Source: Prionace glauca (lineage: Eukaryota > Chordata > Chondrichthyes > Carcharhiniformes > Carcharhinidae). Taken from it: a DNA stretch of 64,000 bases. The stretch's first letter is position 1. Each line of letters starts with the position of its first letter. The notes below the pieces were generated by a model. That model ran no database searches. It was not told where the DNA came from and saw only the letters and a program-made list of their open reading frames with translations. Positions 31,637-41,829 of this stretch are shown one piece after another. The translations under genes and the position numbers were made by a program. The stretch covers positions 37,519,609-37,583,608 of the forward strand of contig CM075760.1 in assembly GCA_037974335.1 (NCBI GenBank), written 5' to 3'.

Positions 31637-32028
31637 TCATTGACATGAATTAACCGTGTCCATCAGTGCAAGGGAAATGTTCACAAAACTGGGTTTACCG
31701 CTGGATTTGTCAACTGTTCTGTTGATGATCTTCAAGGGGATGGCTTCATGTCCCACCACACAGGAGTAAGAAGCGCCGCTGGACCATTCCTCTGCTGCAA
31801 TGGATAACAGGCTGTACATGAAGAAGGAGCTATCGCCGTTCTCCGCCACCACCTCGGTGTTCCTGTAGTTCCCGGGATTCACCGGCTTGTCATTGACGGT
31901 CCATTTGACGAAGATCTCTCGGGGGGAGAAACCTCTCACTAAGCAGCTGAGGGAGACGAAACTCTGAGCGGAGACGTCTTCTGCCGAGGGCAGGAGGACA
32001 GAGACGACCGGTTCCCGCGGATTTGGAT
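31637..32028 (-). CDS. IGHM: IgM heavy chain CH4 with secretory tailpiece
   Basis: Acceptor TTTTCTGCAG ends at 32029. 392 bases run phase 1 to a TGA at 31637. The Ig C1 domain has [14 protein letters not shown] and [12 protein letters not shown] (intradomain cysteines), the Trp in IFVKWTVN, and the sequons NRT and NIS. The tailpiece [19 protein letters not shown] ends in Cys-Gln and fits multimer formation of secreted IgM. Inside the exon, after DKSSG, lies the donor GTAAAC (31698), so the membrane form drops the last 20 residues. It is an excellent match to shark IgM CH4. Confidence 0.97.
31697..31699 (-). promoter_or_regulatory. IGHM: Internal splice donor for membrane IgM
   Basis: AGCG/GTAAAC within CH4 leaves phase 1 (exon ends 31699) and joins TM1 as DKSS-D-PTDRIW. 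Use of a donor inside the last C exon is the common vertebrate IgM arrangement. Confidence 0.85.
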
Positions 32029-32384
32029 CTGCAGAAAATGTACGATAAATGTCAATAAACTGGAGAGTTCTGGAGACAATGAAACCACTGGTTAGATATC
32101 AGGAAAATGTGCTTCGCTTCTGATTTTAACTCTTCCCATTTTTGATTTGCAGCTTGGAGGGGAGGTGACCGCAGTTTTCTCAAATAACTCAGGAGGGGGC
32201 GGAGTGGAAAGATTCAGAAAGTTTACAGCACAGAATCAGGCCATTCGGCCCAACTAATCTACTTTTTCTTTTTGGTTTTCTGGTTTTTGATGCTCCACAT
32301 CGCCTTCAGTTCACTTTTCACTCATCAACACATCAAACTCCCCAGAAAAATATCAATCGGCCCAGAGTCGTTTAGTTCAGGAGA

Positions 32385-32770
32385 GTTCGCCTCTCATCCT
32401 CCTCCGCTCTAAGGAGAAAAGCCCCAGCTCCCTCAACCTTTCCTAATAAGACCTACCCTCCAAACCAGGCAGCATCCTGGTAAATCTCCTCTGCACTCTC
32501 TCCAATGCTTCCACATCCTTCTTATAATGAGGTGACTAGAACTGCACACAATATTCCAAATGTGGTCTCACCAAGGCCCTGTACACTTGCAGTATAACCC
32601 CACGGCTCTTAAACTCAAACCCCCTGTTAATAAACATTAACACACTTTAAGCCTTCTTCACGGCTCTATCCACTTGAGTGGCAACCTTTAGAGATCTGTG
32701 GATATGAACCCCAGGGATCTCCCTGTTCCTCTACATTGCTCAGAACCCTGCCATTGACCCTACATGTATT
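32385..32770 (-). mobile_element. CR1 LINE fragment in the CH3-CH4 intron
   Basis: The minus strand retains the ATTTACCAGGATGCTGCCTG, TTATAAGAAGGATG and GAATATTGTGTGCAG blocks (the VQRRFTRMLPG, YKKD and EYCVQ regions). It is decayed, lies in the intron 32029-32790 and has the same direction as the Ig gene. Confidence 0.8.
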
Positions 32771-32790
32771 GCTTCAATCTCTCAGCTCAC

Positions 32791-33099
32791 CTGTTTCCTT
32801 GTGGATAGATGTTCTTAGAGGAGTCGGCAGATCCTGATGGCTCACCACGCACTCAAACACAGCCGCACTCAGCCAGGCTTGTGTGGAGATGCTTAATTTG
32901 CTGATCACGCTGTCACGATCCGCTCCGGGCTTTTCGGCAATCTCTGATTTCAAATACTTCCTGTCTCGGATCCAGGACACGTTAACTCCATCAGGAGCAT
33001 GAGAAATGATACAGGTTAAGGTCGCGGTCGCCTCCAGTAAGACCTGTTCTATTGGTGGCGGCTGTATCTTCACTGTGGTATCAAGGCACAGGGGAGGAT
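32791..33099 (-). CDS. IGHM: IgM heavy chain CH3
   Basis: Acceptor TCTCATTCACAG ends at 33100, donor GTGAGC begins at 32790, 309 bases, phase 1 at both ends. The C1 domain has [13 protein letters not shown] with Trp in [11 protein letters not shown], and [13 protein letters not shown] as the second cysteine strand. An extra Cys lies near the start (PPLCLD) and may form an inter-chain bond. The sequon NVS is present. Downstream TSIHKET leads to the splice. All features fit the third of four constant domains of IgM. Confidence 0.95.
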
Positions 33100-33539
33100 C
33101 TGTGAATGAGAAATGAAAATGAGCCCCAGTTTCCCTTCAGAAGCAGGACAGCAGTCTTCAGCCTGAAGGAGACAAAGTCGCCTTCAATATATCAATCTCT
33201 AACTCTCGCCTTTCACCTTCCATGGCGAATGGGAAGCCAGCTTGCTGTATGGAATCATTCCCTGTATTAAATATTGGAGCAGCGGTAACATTTCCATGAA
33301 TCAGAATTGGAGAATTCCCAAACAAACACACCATCCTGAACTCAGGGAAAAAGCACTGACCGTTGGTTTATAAATAGGGTGGATGCACTTTCTAATATTT
33401 TACCCTTGTGCTGTGACCTATGAAACATTCTCACACCTACTGTCTCTCCAAAGTTTACCAGCTGTCTCAGGAACAAGCTGACATCAAAGCCACCTCACTC
33501 ACTATATTGCTTCAAACCGAAAGGGGGCACTCTTTTAAG

Positions 33540-33850
33540 TGGAGGCTGTGGCATATGGTGTTGTCAATGGACTTATAACCTCGGGCAAGACTCTGGGGAC
33601 ACAGATTCGAATCCCATCATTGCAAATATGAAATTTGAATTTTGTAAACATCTATAATTAAAAGTTGAAATGGTTCTCATGAAGCTATTGCTGTAAAACC
33701 CCTCCTAGTTCACAAATGTTCCTTACCAAAATCAACCTGCTGTCTTTATCTGGCCTGGCATGCATGTGACTCCAGATTCACAGCAACGTGAGTGACACTT
33801 CAGTGCCCTCAGGTTTGGGAAATAAATGCACATCTCAGGAAGGGATAACA
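33540..33850 (+). mobile_element. SINE family 1 in the CH2-CH3 intron
   Basis: Carries GACACAGATTCGAATCCCAT (degenerate B box), CAAATGTTCCTTACC, ATGTGACTCCAGATTCACAG and GGGAAATAAATGCAC. Opposite direction to the Ig gene. Divergent from the copy at 3.4 kb. Confidence 0.65.
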
Positions 33851-34015
33851 AAAAATTGTTTTTCTGATGAAATTCTGAATGAAATATTGTCCTAATGCAG
33901 CAAACTACAGGACAATAACTCACAAGTTGTTCAATGCTTTGTACCAACTTTAATAGATCCCTAATTCTGATTAACATCAGAATGATAAGTGTTGTCCTGC
34001 GTTTGAGTATCTTAC

Positions 34016-34336
34016 CCTGAGATGCGCTGATGTTCAGACTCTGAATGTGTCCTTGGTGAGTGACCTGGCAGGTATAGACCGCTTTGCTGAACCATTCCCC
34101 AGCGGAGACTGTCAGCCGACTGCTGGCCGAGAAGTTCCCGTTCACGTCACAGGGGGAAGAGGTGACAATTCCTGAATGCGTGGTTTCCCCATTCTTCAGC
34201 CAACTCACTTCCATTGACCCTGGCTGGAAATCGATGATTGAACAGACGATGATTGCGAATTTCCTGTGTGAGATTTCTTCACTGGAACTCACGGTGAGGA
34301 TAACAGTTGGAGGGACACCACCATTATCTGGATGAC
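34016..34336 (-). CDS. IGHM: IgM heavy chain CH2
   Basis: Acceptor TTTTCCTGAAG ends at 34337, donor GTAAGA begins at 34015, 321 bases, phase 1 at both ends. Domain cysteines lie in IIVCSIIDF and VYTCQVTHQ, with the Trp in [11 protein letters not shown] third Cys in SSPCDV may bridge chains. Sequons NFS and NIS are present. The exon spans only part of a longer open frame that runs on into the introns on both sides. It forms the hinge-like second domain of IgM. Confidence 0.95.
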
Positions 34337-34392
34337 CTTCAGGAAAAAAAAGCAGATCAGTCATTTCCTGCAGAAGATGTGGATCAATTAAA

Positions 34393-34607
34393 CTTTTGTC
34401 AACAGAGGGTAGAGAGGGCGTGGAATGCCCTGCCTGCAGCAGTTGTGGACTCGCCAACTTTAAGGGCGTTCAAATGGTCAGTGGATAGGCATATGGATAA
34501 CATTGGAATAGTTTAGGTTAGAGGGTCATGAGATTGGTTCCACTGGTCGGCGCAACATCGAGGGCCGGAGGGCCTGTACTGGCTGTACTGGTCTATGTTC
34601 TATGTTC
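34393..34607 (+). mobile_element. CR1 3' end (tail type C) in the CH1-CH2 intron
   Basis: The plus strand encodes [20 protein letters not shown], then the 3' UTR with GGTCGGCGCAACATCGAGGG and tail TTCTATGTTCTA. It is antisense to the Ig gene and lies 56 bases from the CH2 acceptor. Confidence 0.85.
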
Positions 34608-34746
34608 TAACTCATTTGCAGTCAATAGACACTAACTGGACCAATCCAAACGGCCGGAATGTGCACATCTATTTAAATTAGTTATAACCAAGGCCCTACA
34701 TGTTAACCACAGTGTTTCTGTTTTCCCCAAGCTCCACAACACTTAC

Positions 34747-35046
34747 ATTGCATTTTAACGCTCTTGACTGTGCTCATGTGTCGAACCTCACAGTCAATTC
34801 TGGGGCATTCTCCCGCTGAGTCGCTGATGGTTAACTGGCTGCTCAGGGTGTAGGTTCCCTTCGTGTTTCTCACTGATGGGTAAGTCTTAAACCCACTGGG
34901 GACCGTTTGCCCATTTTTCTTCCAGGTCAGTTTGGAAACATCTGGAGAGTAATCCATCGCTAAACATCCGAAGGTGATGGAGCCGCCGGAGTTCTGTTGC
35001 TGACAGGGGGAGACCAGGCCGTAGAGATTGGGCGCAGACGGTGTCG
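34747..35046 (-). CDS. IGHM: IgM heavy chain CH1
   Basis: Acceptor CTATTCTTTCCCAG ends at 35047, donor GTAAGT begins at 34746, 300 bases, phase 1 at both ends. The start ATPSAPNLYGLVSPCQQQ is the shark Cmu1 signature; the Cys in SPCQ is the likely light-chain bond. Domain cysteines lie in ITFGCLAMDYSPD and RIDCEVRH, with Trp in LTWKKNGQ. The KTYPSVRNTKGTYTLSSQL block is also typical. The JH exon splices to it across a 10.4 kb intron. Confidence 0.97.
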
Positions 35047-35639
35047 CTGGGAAAGAATAGCCAATTGAACAAGTTAGACTCTTGCGTTATTAAGTCAACA
35101 AACATATTGTTACAAATAGGTTTCTATATTAGATATAGCTCTTGGTGTTAAATGGATGAAGGGACATGTGTCGTAGGTGTGATCAGGATAGTGATGAGCT
35201 CTGACCAAAGTGAATGGCGGAGTAGGCTCCAAGGGCCGAATGGCCAACTCCAGCTTCTATTTTCTATGTTTCTATCTCAAACATTGATTAGAATTATGAA
35301 CTTATCCCTAATATTTCCCGATTAAATCTTTCATCCGCCTTTGAGATGATGTTACTTCTATCATTTGGGAATTGTCATCTCTGTAGAAACTCATATCGCT
35401 GTCTCCACTTCTATCAAATTAGGAAGAAAAAAAACACATTCTGTTAGTCTCACAATGACATGTCATTCATTCGATTAACAGAGAAGAGGAAACATTTTCT
35501 CCATTATTGCAGCAACTATTTATTTCTCAACAACAGCAGTGTGTGATGAACCGCTGTTTATTTCTCAAACAACAACACTTTATGATGAAGAAGTTCTCCC
35601 TTCATTCAGACTATCCACTCACCTGATGAGGGAGCTCCA

Positions 35640-35745
35640 ACAGTTTGTGATTCCAAATAAACCTGTTGGACTTTAACCTGGTGTTGTGGGAATCCTTACT
35701 GTGCCCACACCTACCGCACTCCGGCATCTCCACACTAGTTTTGGA
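35640..35745. repeat. Terminal fragment of the Penelope-like repeat
   Basis: CCAAATAAACCTGTTGGACT followed by TAACCTGGTGTTGTGGGA and GGCATCTCCACACTAG matches the right end of the element at 18.6-19.4 kb. The counterpart in the paralogous intron is at 1735-1795. Confidence 0.55.
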
Positions 35746-36059
35746 AATTGCCCGGGTTCAAACTGATTGGTGCCCCTTCCTCTCTTCAACTCACTGTCTC
35801 TCAATCCACAAAACGGAGATTAGTGACTTTGGTTCAAAAATACCTCCGGAATGAATACTTACTGAATGATCAGGAAACTCTAAATATAATTATAAATTCA
35901 AATAAATCCAACACTGACTCATTGAAGGATCATACATTAATACCAAGAATTTCCCATTCGGCCCCTGAAGTCTCCTCCATCATTCACTGAGATTACAGAT
36001 AAGCCGATTGTGGTGCTAGGTCTATTCTGAACCTCCTCACTCTGCCCATCCATCACCCG

Positions 36060-36740
36060 CTCTCTACCCATTTCCCCAGCTCATTGCCCTTTCCCCTGGC
36101 TCTCTGGCTTTCACGGTGGCTCTTTTCCCCTTTTATCCGGCTCTCTGTATTTCCACCTGGTTCTCTACACTTTCCTCCAGCTCTGTGCCCTCTCCCCCGG
36201 CTCTCTGTTCTTTCCCTCAGCTCCCTACGCTGTCCCTCAGCTCTCTGCCCTCTGTCCTTGCTCCCTACCCTCTTTCTCCTTTCCCCCGGCTCTCTGACCT
36301 TTCCCGCTGACTCTCCTGCCCTTTCCCCTGGGCTCTCTGCCCTGTCCCTTGGCTCTCTGCCCTTTCTCCTGCCTCCCTGCCCTTTTTCGTGCCTCCCCGC
36401 ACTTTTTCTTTGTTCTCTCCCCTTTCCCTGGTCTTTCTCCCCTTTCCCCCATCTCTCTGCCCTTCCTTTCGGCTCTCTCCCCTTTCACTGGTCTCTCTGC
36501 CCTTTCCCCTCTCTCTCTTCTCTTTTCCACGGCTTTCCGCTCTGTTCCCCGGCTATGTGCCCTTTCTCCGGCCTCTCGGCCCTTCCCCCAGCTCTCTGCT
36601 GTTTCCCCTGGCTCTCTGCCCTCCCCCCACCCCGGCTCTCTGCCCTTTCCCCCGCCTCCTGTTCCCCCCTGACTCTTTGCCATTGTCCCTGGCCCCGAGC
36701 CCCCAGCGATTCCCTCCAGCTCTCTGCACTCCCAGTGCAG
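36060..36740 (-). repeat. Purine/G-rich (coding strand) tandem array, switch-region-like
   Basis: About 30 degenerate units of roughly 20-25 bases; plus-strand consensus GGCTCTCTGCCCTTTCCCC, coding-strand GGGGAAAGGGCAGAGAGCC. About eight AGCT tetramers occur from 36078 to 36765. It lies about 1.0-1.7 kb upstream of CH1, is strand-asymmetric with G on the non-template strand, and is present again at 2117-2545. Long open frames here on both strands are compositional. Confidence 0.75.
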
Positions 36741-36839
36741 CTCCCACCTTTGAACACCAAACTGCAGCTTGAGATCTTTCTTCTCTCTCGTTGCAGACCC
36801 TCCCCACACAGATTCAGTGAGTGCGAGTGAGAGAATGTG

Positions 36840-38545
36840 AGTGTGTGAGGGTGAGTGATTAGATGAGTCAGAGTGGATGAGTGATGTGTGAAGGAAGGTG
36901 GGTAAGTGAGGGTGAGTGAGTGAAGTTCTTTGAGTGAGGGTGAGTGATTGAGGGTGAGTAAGTGTGGGTGAGGGTGAGAGAGCGTGAGTAATTGAGGGTG
37001 TGTGTGAGAGGGTAGGTGAGTGAAGGTTGCTGAATGTGAGTGAAGGTGGCTGGATGGGTGTAGGTAAGCAAGATTGAAATAATAAGGTAGAATGAGTGAG
37101 GATGTGTGAAGGTTCGTGGAGATGGGTGAGTGGAAGTGAATGAGATTGAGTGAATGAGGGTGTGAATGTAACTGTGTATGTAAGGGTTGAGAGTGAATGA
37201 GTCAGGGTGTGTTATTGAGGGTGGTGTGTGAGGGAAAATGAATGTGGATGGGTGGGAGAGTGAGGGTGATTGAGTGAAGGTGTTTGATGAGGATGAGTGA
37301 TTGAGTATTTGTGAGTTAGGTTGCGTGATGTTGAGTGATGATGAGTATGTGAGCTTGTGTGAGTGAAGGTAGGTGTGTGAGTTTGAGTCAGTTTGAATGG
37401 GTGAGGTGGCATGTGAGAGAGAGACAGAGAGAGGGTCATTGAGTTGAGTCTGTGGGGGTGAGTGAGTGAGTGTGAGAGAATGGGGTGAATGAGTGAGGGT
37501 AAGTGAGACTGAGTGAGACTGGGTGAATGAGAACGGATTAGTTGGATGAGTGAATGAAGGTGAGTATGAATGTTGGTGACTGACTGAGGGTCTAAGTCAG
37601 TGAGTGAGGTTTAGTGAGTGAGGCTGAGTGAGTGATGGTGTATGACTGTGGGTGGCTGAGTGACAGTGAGTTAATGAGGGCGCGTGAGGGTGAGTGCGTG
37701 AGGGTGAGTGAGTGAATGTGGGTGCGTGACTGAGGGTGTGAGAGTGAGTGAATGTGAGTGAGTCAGTGAGGGTGTGAGAATGAGTGAGTCAGGGTGAGTG
37801 ATTGAGGTTGAACGAGTGAAGTTGAATGAGTGTTTGTGGGTGAGTGAGGATGGACGAGAGTGAGTGAGCAAATATGAGTGAGTGATTGTGAGTGAGTGAG
37901 GGTGTGAGGATGAGTGAATCAGGGCGTGTGTTTGCGTGAATGAATGAGCTTGAATGAGGGTGTGTGAGTGCTTGTGGGCGAGTGAGTGAGAATGGATGAG
38001 AGTGAGTGAGTGAGTATGAGTGAGTGATTGTGAGTGAGTGAGTGAGTGTGAGTGACTCAGGGTGAATCAGGATCCGTGAGTTTCTGAGGTTGAGTGCTTG
38101 AGGGCGAGTGCGTGAGGGTGGGTGAGGGGGGATGAGTGAGTGGGGATGAGTGAGTGGGGATGAGTGAGTGGGGATGAGTGAGTGGAGGTGAGTGAGTGGG
38201 GGTGAGTGAGAGGGGGTGAGCGAGAGGGGGTGAGTGAGAGGGTGTGAGGGTGTGAGGGAGTGTGTGTGAGGGAGTGAGTGTGAGGGAGTGTGTGTGAGGG
38301 TGGATGAGTGAGCAAGGGTGAGTGAGTGAGCATGAGTGAGTAAGCGTGAATGAGGGTGAGTGAGCGAGGGTGAGTGATTGGGGATGAATGATTGTGGTTG
38401 AGTGTGTGAGGGTGAGTGAGTGAGGGTGAGTGAGAGAGAATGTGTCAGTGAGGAAAGGTGGGTAAGTGAGGGTGAGTGAGTGACGTTTTTGAGTGAGGAT
38501 GAAAGATTGAGGGTGAGTGAGTGAGTGAGGGTGAGGGTGAGAGAG
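36840..38545. repeat. GAGTGAGGGT-type satellite-like array
   Basis: About 1.7 kb of GAGTGAGGGT and GTGAGTGAGT variants with sub-arrays of higher order, for example GGATGAGTGAGTGG repeated four times at 38148-38186. The G-rich strand is the plus strand, which is the template strand for the Ig gene, so its bias is opposite to that of the neighbouring array. Long frames (for example 37789-38601) are spurious. Confidence 0.9.
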
Positions 38546-39129
38546 TCAATGAGCCACCTCCTCCTCTCCCTCTCCATCGATCTTTTCCCGATTCTCTCCA
38601 TTGATCAGCTTTCAGTAACAGGGCTGTGTAAAGTCAGGAATCAGTGGAGATCACCGGGCAGCTGCTTTAATGTCGGGGCCTTTCTTTCAGAAACACGGAT
38701 CAGTGAACAAATAGACAGACTGAGGGAGCTGGAAGGGAAGCTTCCAGCAAAACTAGGGTCACACAGGAATCAAACATCAAGTTTACACCAGTATTGGGGA
38801 GCCAGGCGGACTTAGTCTCAGCCAGATCCCTTCTTATTGATTGTGTCTTTGTGTCCGGTGTAACACATGGAAATCCCTACTTCTGACCTCATGTTGGATG
38901 GAATGTGTCATTGATGAAGCAATAGAAGATTGTTGGTCACAGAACAGTCCCCTGCCGAACTCCTGCAGTGAATTCTCAACTTAGATGTTTGACCTCCACC
39001 AACCATCACCATCTTGTTTTGTGCTAAATATGACTCCAAACAGAGAAGAATTTCCAGCTGAAACTTATTCACATGAGTTTTACTCGGGCTTCTCGATCCC
39101 ACCCTCATTCAAATGTTAGTGGGGGAGGG

Positions 39130-39190
39130 GGAGGGGGAGGGGGTGGCCGAGGCGGCACAGTGATTAACGCTGCTGCCTCACAGTTCAATT
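39130..39190 (+). mobile_element. SINE family 2 head, interrupted by CR1
   Basis: GGCACAGTGATTAACGCTGC and CAGTTCAATTCCCGATA form the tRNA-like head. The sequence then breaks into a CR1 tail at 39195. A SINE 2 body and tail resume near 39960, so two later insertions may split one SINE. Confidence 0.6.
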
Positions 39191-39194
39191 CCCG

Positions 39195-39745
39195 ATATGA
39201 ACATAGAACATAGAATATTACAGCACAAACAGGCCCTTCGGCCCTCGAGTTGCGCCGATCGCATCAACCCCACCAATCTATAGACCTATCTATAACCCCC
39301 AATCCCATTAAACCCCATATACTCATCCAGAAGTCTTTTAAAAGACCCCAGCGAGTTCGCCTCCACCAACGACGACGGCAGCCGATTCCAATCACTCACC
39401 ACCCTCTGAGTGAAAAACTTACCCCTAACATCACCTCTGTACTTCCCTCCCCGCACCTTAAATCTGTGTCCTCTCGTAGCGACCATTTCAACCCGGGGAA
39501 ATAGCCTCTGAGAGGCCACCCTATCTATTCCTCTCAACATTTTATAAACTTCTATCAGTTCGCCTCTCAACCTTCGCCTCTCCAGGGAAAAGAGTCCCAG
39601 CTCCCTCAACCTGTCTCCATAAGGCATGCCTCCCAGTCCAGGCAACATCCTTGTAAATCTCCTCTGCACCCTTTCAATAGCTTCTACGTCCTTCCTACAG
39701 TGAGGCGACCAGAACTGCGCACAGCACCCCAAATGAGGCCTGACG
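39195..39745 (-). mobile_element. CR1 LINE 3' part (tail type C)
   Basis: Minus-strand frame 39286-39732: QFWSPHCRKDVEAIERVQRR, MLPGLGGMPYGDRL, FFTQRVVSDWNRLPSSLVEA, then the tail GTTCTATGTTCAT-like at 39197-39225. Very close to the copy at 1-328. Confidence 0.88.
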
Positions 39746-39767
39746 AGGGTCCCGTAAAGTTGCAGAT

Positions 39768-39950
39768 AAGGGGGTTAGCTTATGAGGAGAGATTAAATAG
39801 ACTGGGCATGCACTTGTCGGAGTCCAGAATGCCGAGGGGGGATCTCATAGAGACCTACAAGATAACGAAGGGACTAGACAGCGTAGAGGTAGAGAGACTC
39901 CCCCCACCCAGAAAGGAAAACAGAACCAGAGGGCACAGCCCCAAAACATA
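39768..39950 (+). mobile_element. CR1 scrap, opposite orientation
   Basis: The plus strand encodes RGLAYEERLNRLGMHLSESR, MPRGDLIETYKITKGL and RTRGHSPK. It is joined head to head with the previous copy. Confidence 0.7.
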
Positions 39951-39954
39951 TGGA

Positions 39955-40200
39955 GTTAGTAAGTTCACCCCGTGTCTGCTTGGGTTTCCTTCGGGTGCTC
40001 CTGTTTCCTCCCACAGTCCAAAGAAGTTTGGGTTCAGGGGATTGATTGGCCGTGCGAAATTGCCCCTTAGTTTCAGGAGGACTAGTTAGAATAAACACAT
40101 GTGGTTATGGGGATAGGGCTTTGGTGGGATTCCTGTTGATGCGGACTCGATGGGCTGAATGGCCTCCTTCTGTACTGTAGGACCTTGTGATTATATTCTA
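39955..40200 (+). mobile_element. SINE family 2 body and tail
   Basis: CACCCCGTGTCTGCTTGGGT, TTTCCTCCCACAGTCCAAAG, ATTGATTGGCCGTGCGAAAT, and the tail GATGGGCTGAATGGCCTCC with TGTACTGTAGGACCTTG. The head is separate at 39130. Confidence 0.7.
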
Positions 40201-40790
40201 TGATGTAAATGACAGTCTCTCTGACGTATGTGAGGTGGAAAGTGTGTGAGAGGGTGTTTGGGTGTGTGTTTGATGGAGAGAGAGGGTGAATGTGTGTGTG
40301 AAGGTGCCTGTGTGTGATAGACTGTGTTTGCACATGTGTGAGACAGTGGGTTGCGTTTGCAAGAGGAGGCAGTGTGTCTATTGGAAAGCAAAATAAACTG
40401 TTCTGGAGTGTGTGGAAATGTGCATGGGGTTGTGTGTGAGAGAGAAAGATGTGTGCAATGTGTGTGGGTGACAAAAGCAAAGTGTGTGTGTGTGTGTGTG
40501 AGTGTGTTTGTTTGTGTGTGTTTATAACAGAGAATGTGTGTGGCGGTGTGTGTGCGTGAGTGTTTTTGTGTATGAGATGTGAGAGACTGATTGAGAGAGC
40601 GGGAGTATGCCTGTATTTGTATTTGAGACAGAGTATTTAGACCGTGAGAGAAAGAGAATGTGTGTGAGATATCGTATGAGAGAGAAAGTAAGTGTGTGTA
40701 TGTATGTGTGACAGAATATGAGGGTCTGTATGTGTGTATTTATGTGTGTGAGAGTGTGTGATGTGTGTAAGTCTCTATCTGGCTGATTCA
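40201..40790. repeat. GT/GA-rich low-complexity region
   Basis: Degenerate GTGTGTGAGAG repeats in the J-C intron. Open frames are spurious. Confidence 0.8.
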
Positions 40791-40969
40791 GTCTGGAAAA
40801 GCACCCTCACTCCACACACACTCACCCACTCACACAGTAAGTGGGAGTGACAAGCGAGCACAATACGGACTGTGGGGCACGGGTTGGAAAAAAACATTTA
40901 AATCTTTCACAAGTCAGTCTCAATTAAATAATTTCCTCTTTCCTCAATGAGAGAAACTTGTAAATCCTC

Positions 40970-41345
40970 ACGCAATCTGACACAATCCAGGGCAAAGCCA
41001 CCCACAAGATTACCCGGCCTCTCATTCACCCTATTCACTCTCTCCATCACTAACAGGCAGTGTCAGCACTGTGTGTATTATATACAACATGCACTGCAGC
41101 AATTCACCAAGGCTCCATAGATTACACTGTCCAAACCCGCTGCCTTTACATCCTAACAGGACAAGGGCAGCAGCCACATCTGAAACACTATAACCTGTAA
41201 GCTTCCCTCCAAAACACACACCATCCTGACCTGAAACAATTTCTCAATTCATTCATAATCGCTGGGTCAAAATCCTGGAACTTCCTGCCTAACAGCAGGG
41301 CGGATGCCTGCAGCATATGGACTGCAGTTGTTCAAGGATGCTTCA
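40970..41345 (+). mobile_element. LINE 3'-end repeat (second non-LTR lineage)
   Basis: Contains ATGCACTGCAGCAATTCACC, AAGGCTCCATAGA, GACAAGGGCAGCAGCC, a CACACCATCCTGACC block, a CAAAATCCTGGAACTTCC block and GACTGCAGTTGTTCAAGG. The same element, more decayed, is at about 52830-53040 and 61235-61665. It is a non-LTR 3' end widespread in sharks; the clade is not assigned. Confidence 0.65.
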
Positions 41346-41820
41346 TATCAATACTTTGTGAAGGCACAATGAGATTATAAATTCTGGCCCCGCAAATGTC
41401 TCTAAAATGCCTTTAGAAGATTAAAAATAATATGCAAGTGAATTTGACCCTTCAACTATCAAACTGAACAATTCAGGGGCTGCTGTAGTACGGAGCAGAA
41501 TATAGTAAATCTCACTTTGTATTTGTTCATTGAACATTCCCAAGGCCGGTACATCACTGCTTAAAAATCACCCAATTCTCCCTCTAAAGTCTGATGTTTC
41601 TGCTTCTCTGATGGACACAATATGCTTCAGGGACTTAATTTCTGAGACACCGAGTCAAACAGTCACATTTCCCACAGATACAAGTGCATTGAAGAAATAA
41701 ATCAAATTTCACTTCCTGCAGTACAGGAGAAGGAATCAAAAGATTTATAACCAGTCAGGGAGATTCCTGGTCCCAACACAGTGACCACACGCCCAGAAAC
41801 AGAACAGACACAAACAGTTC
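41346..41820. other. J-C intron, AT-rich, nothing specific recognised
   Basis: No coding potential, RNA gene or repeat family recognised. Confidence 0.4.
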
Positions 41821-41829
41821 AACAGTCGA

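Noticed and set aside
36084-36830. Long open frames on both strands (up to 248 codons) in the pyrimidine array
   Set aside because: Pro/Leu/Ser-rich or Arg/Gly/Glu-rich translations arise from the tandem repeat composition; no domain, and the stretch is intronic.
38148-38186. Regular short repeats as a CRISPR-like array
   Set aside because: Eukaryotic simple tandem repeat without unique spacers.
36840-38545. GAGTGAGGGT array as the switch region itself
   Set aside because: G-richness is on the template strand of the Ig gene and AGCT is essentially absent; the neighbouring purine array is the better candidate.
37789-38601. 270-codon frame rich in SLTHPHS repeats
   Set aside because: Translation of the GAGTGAGGGT array; purely compositional.
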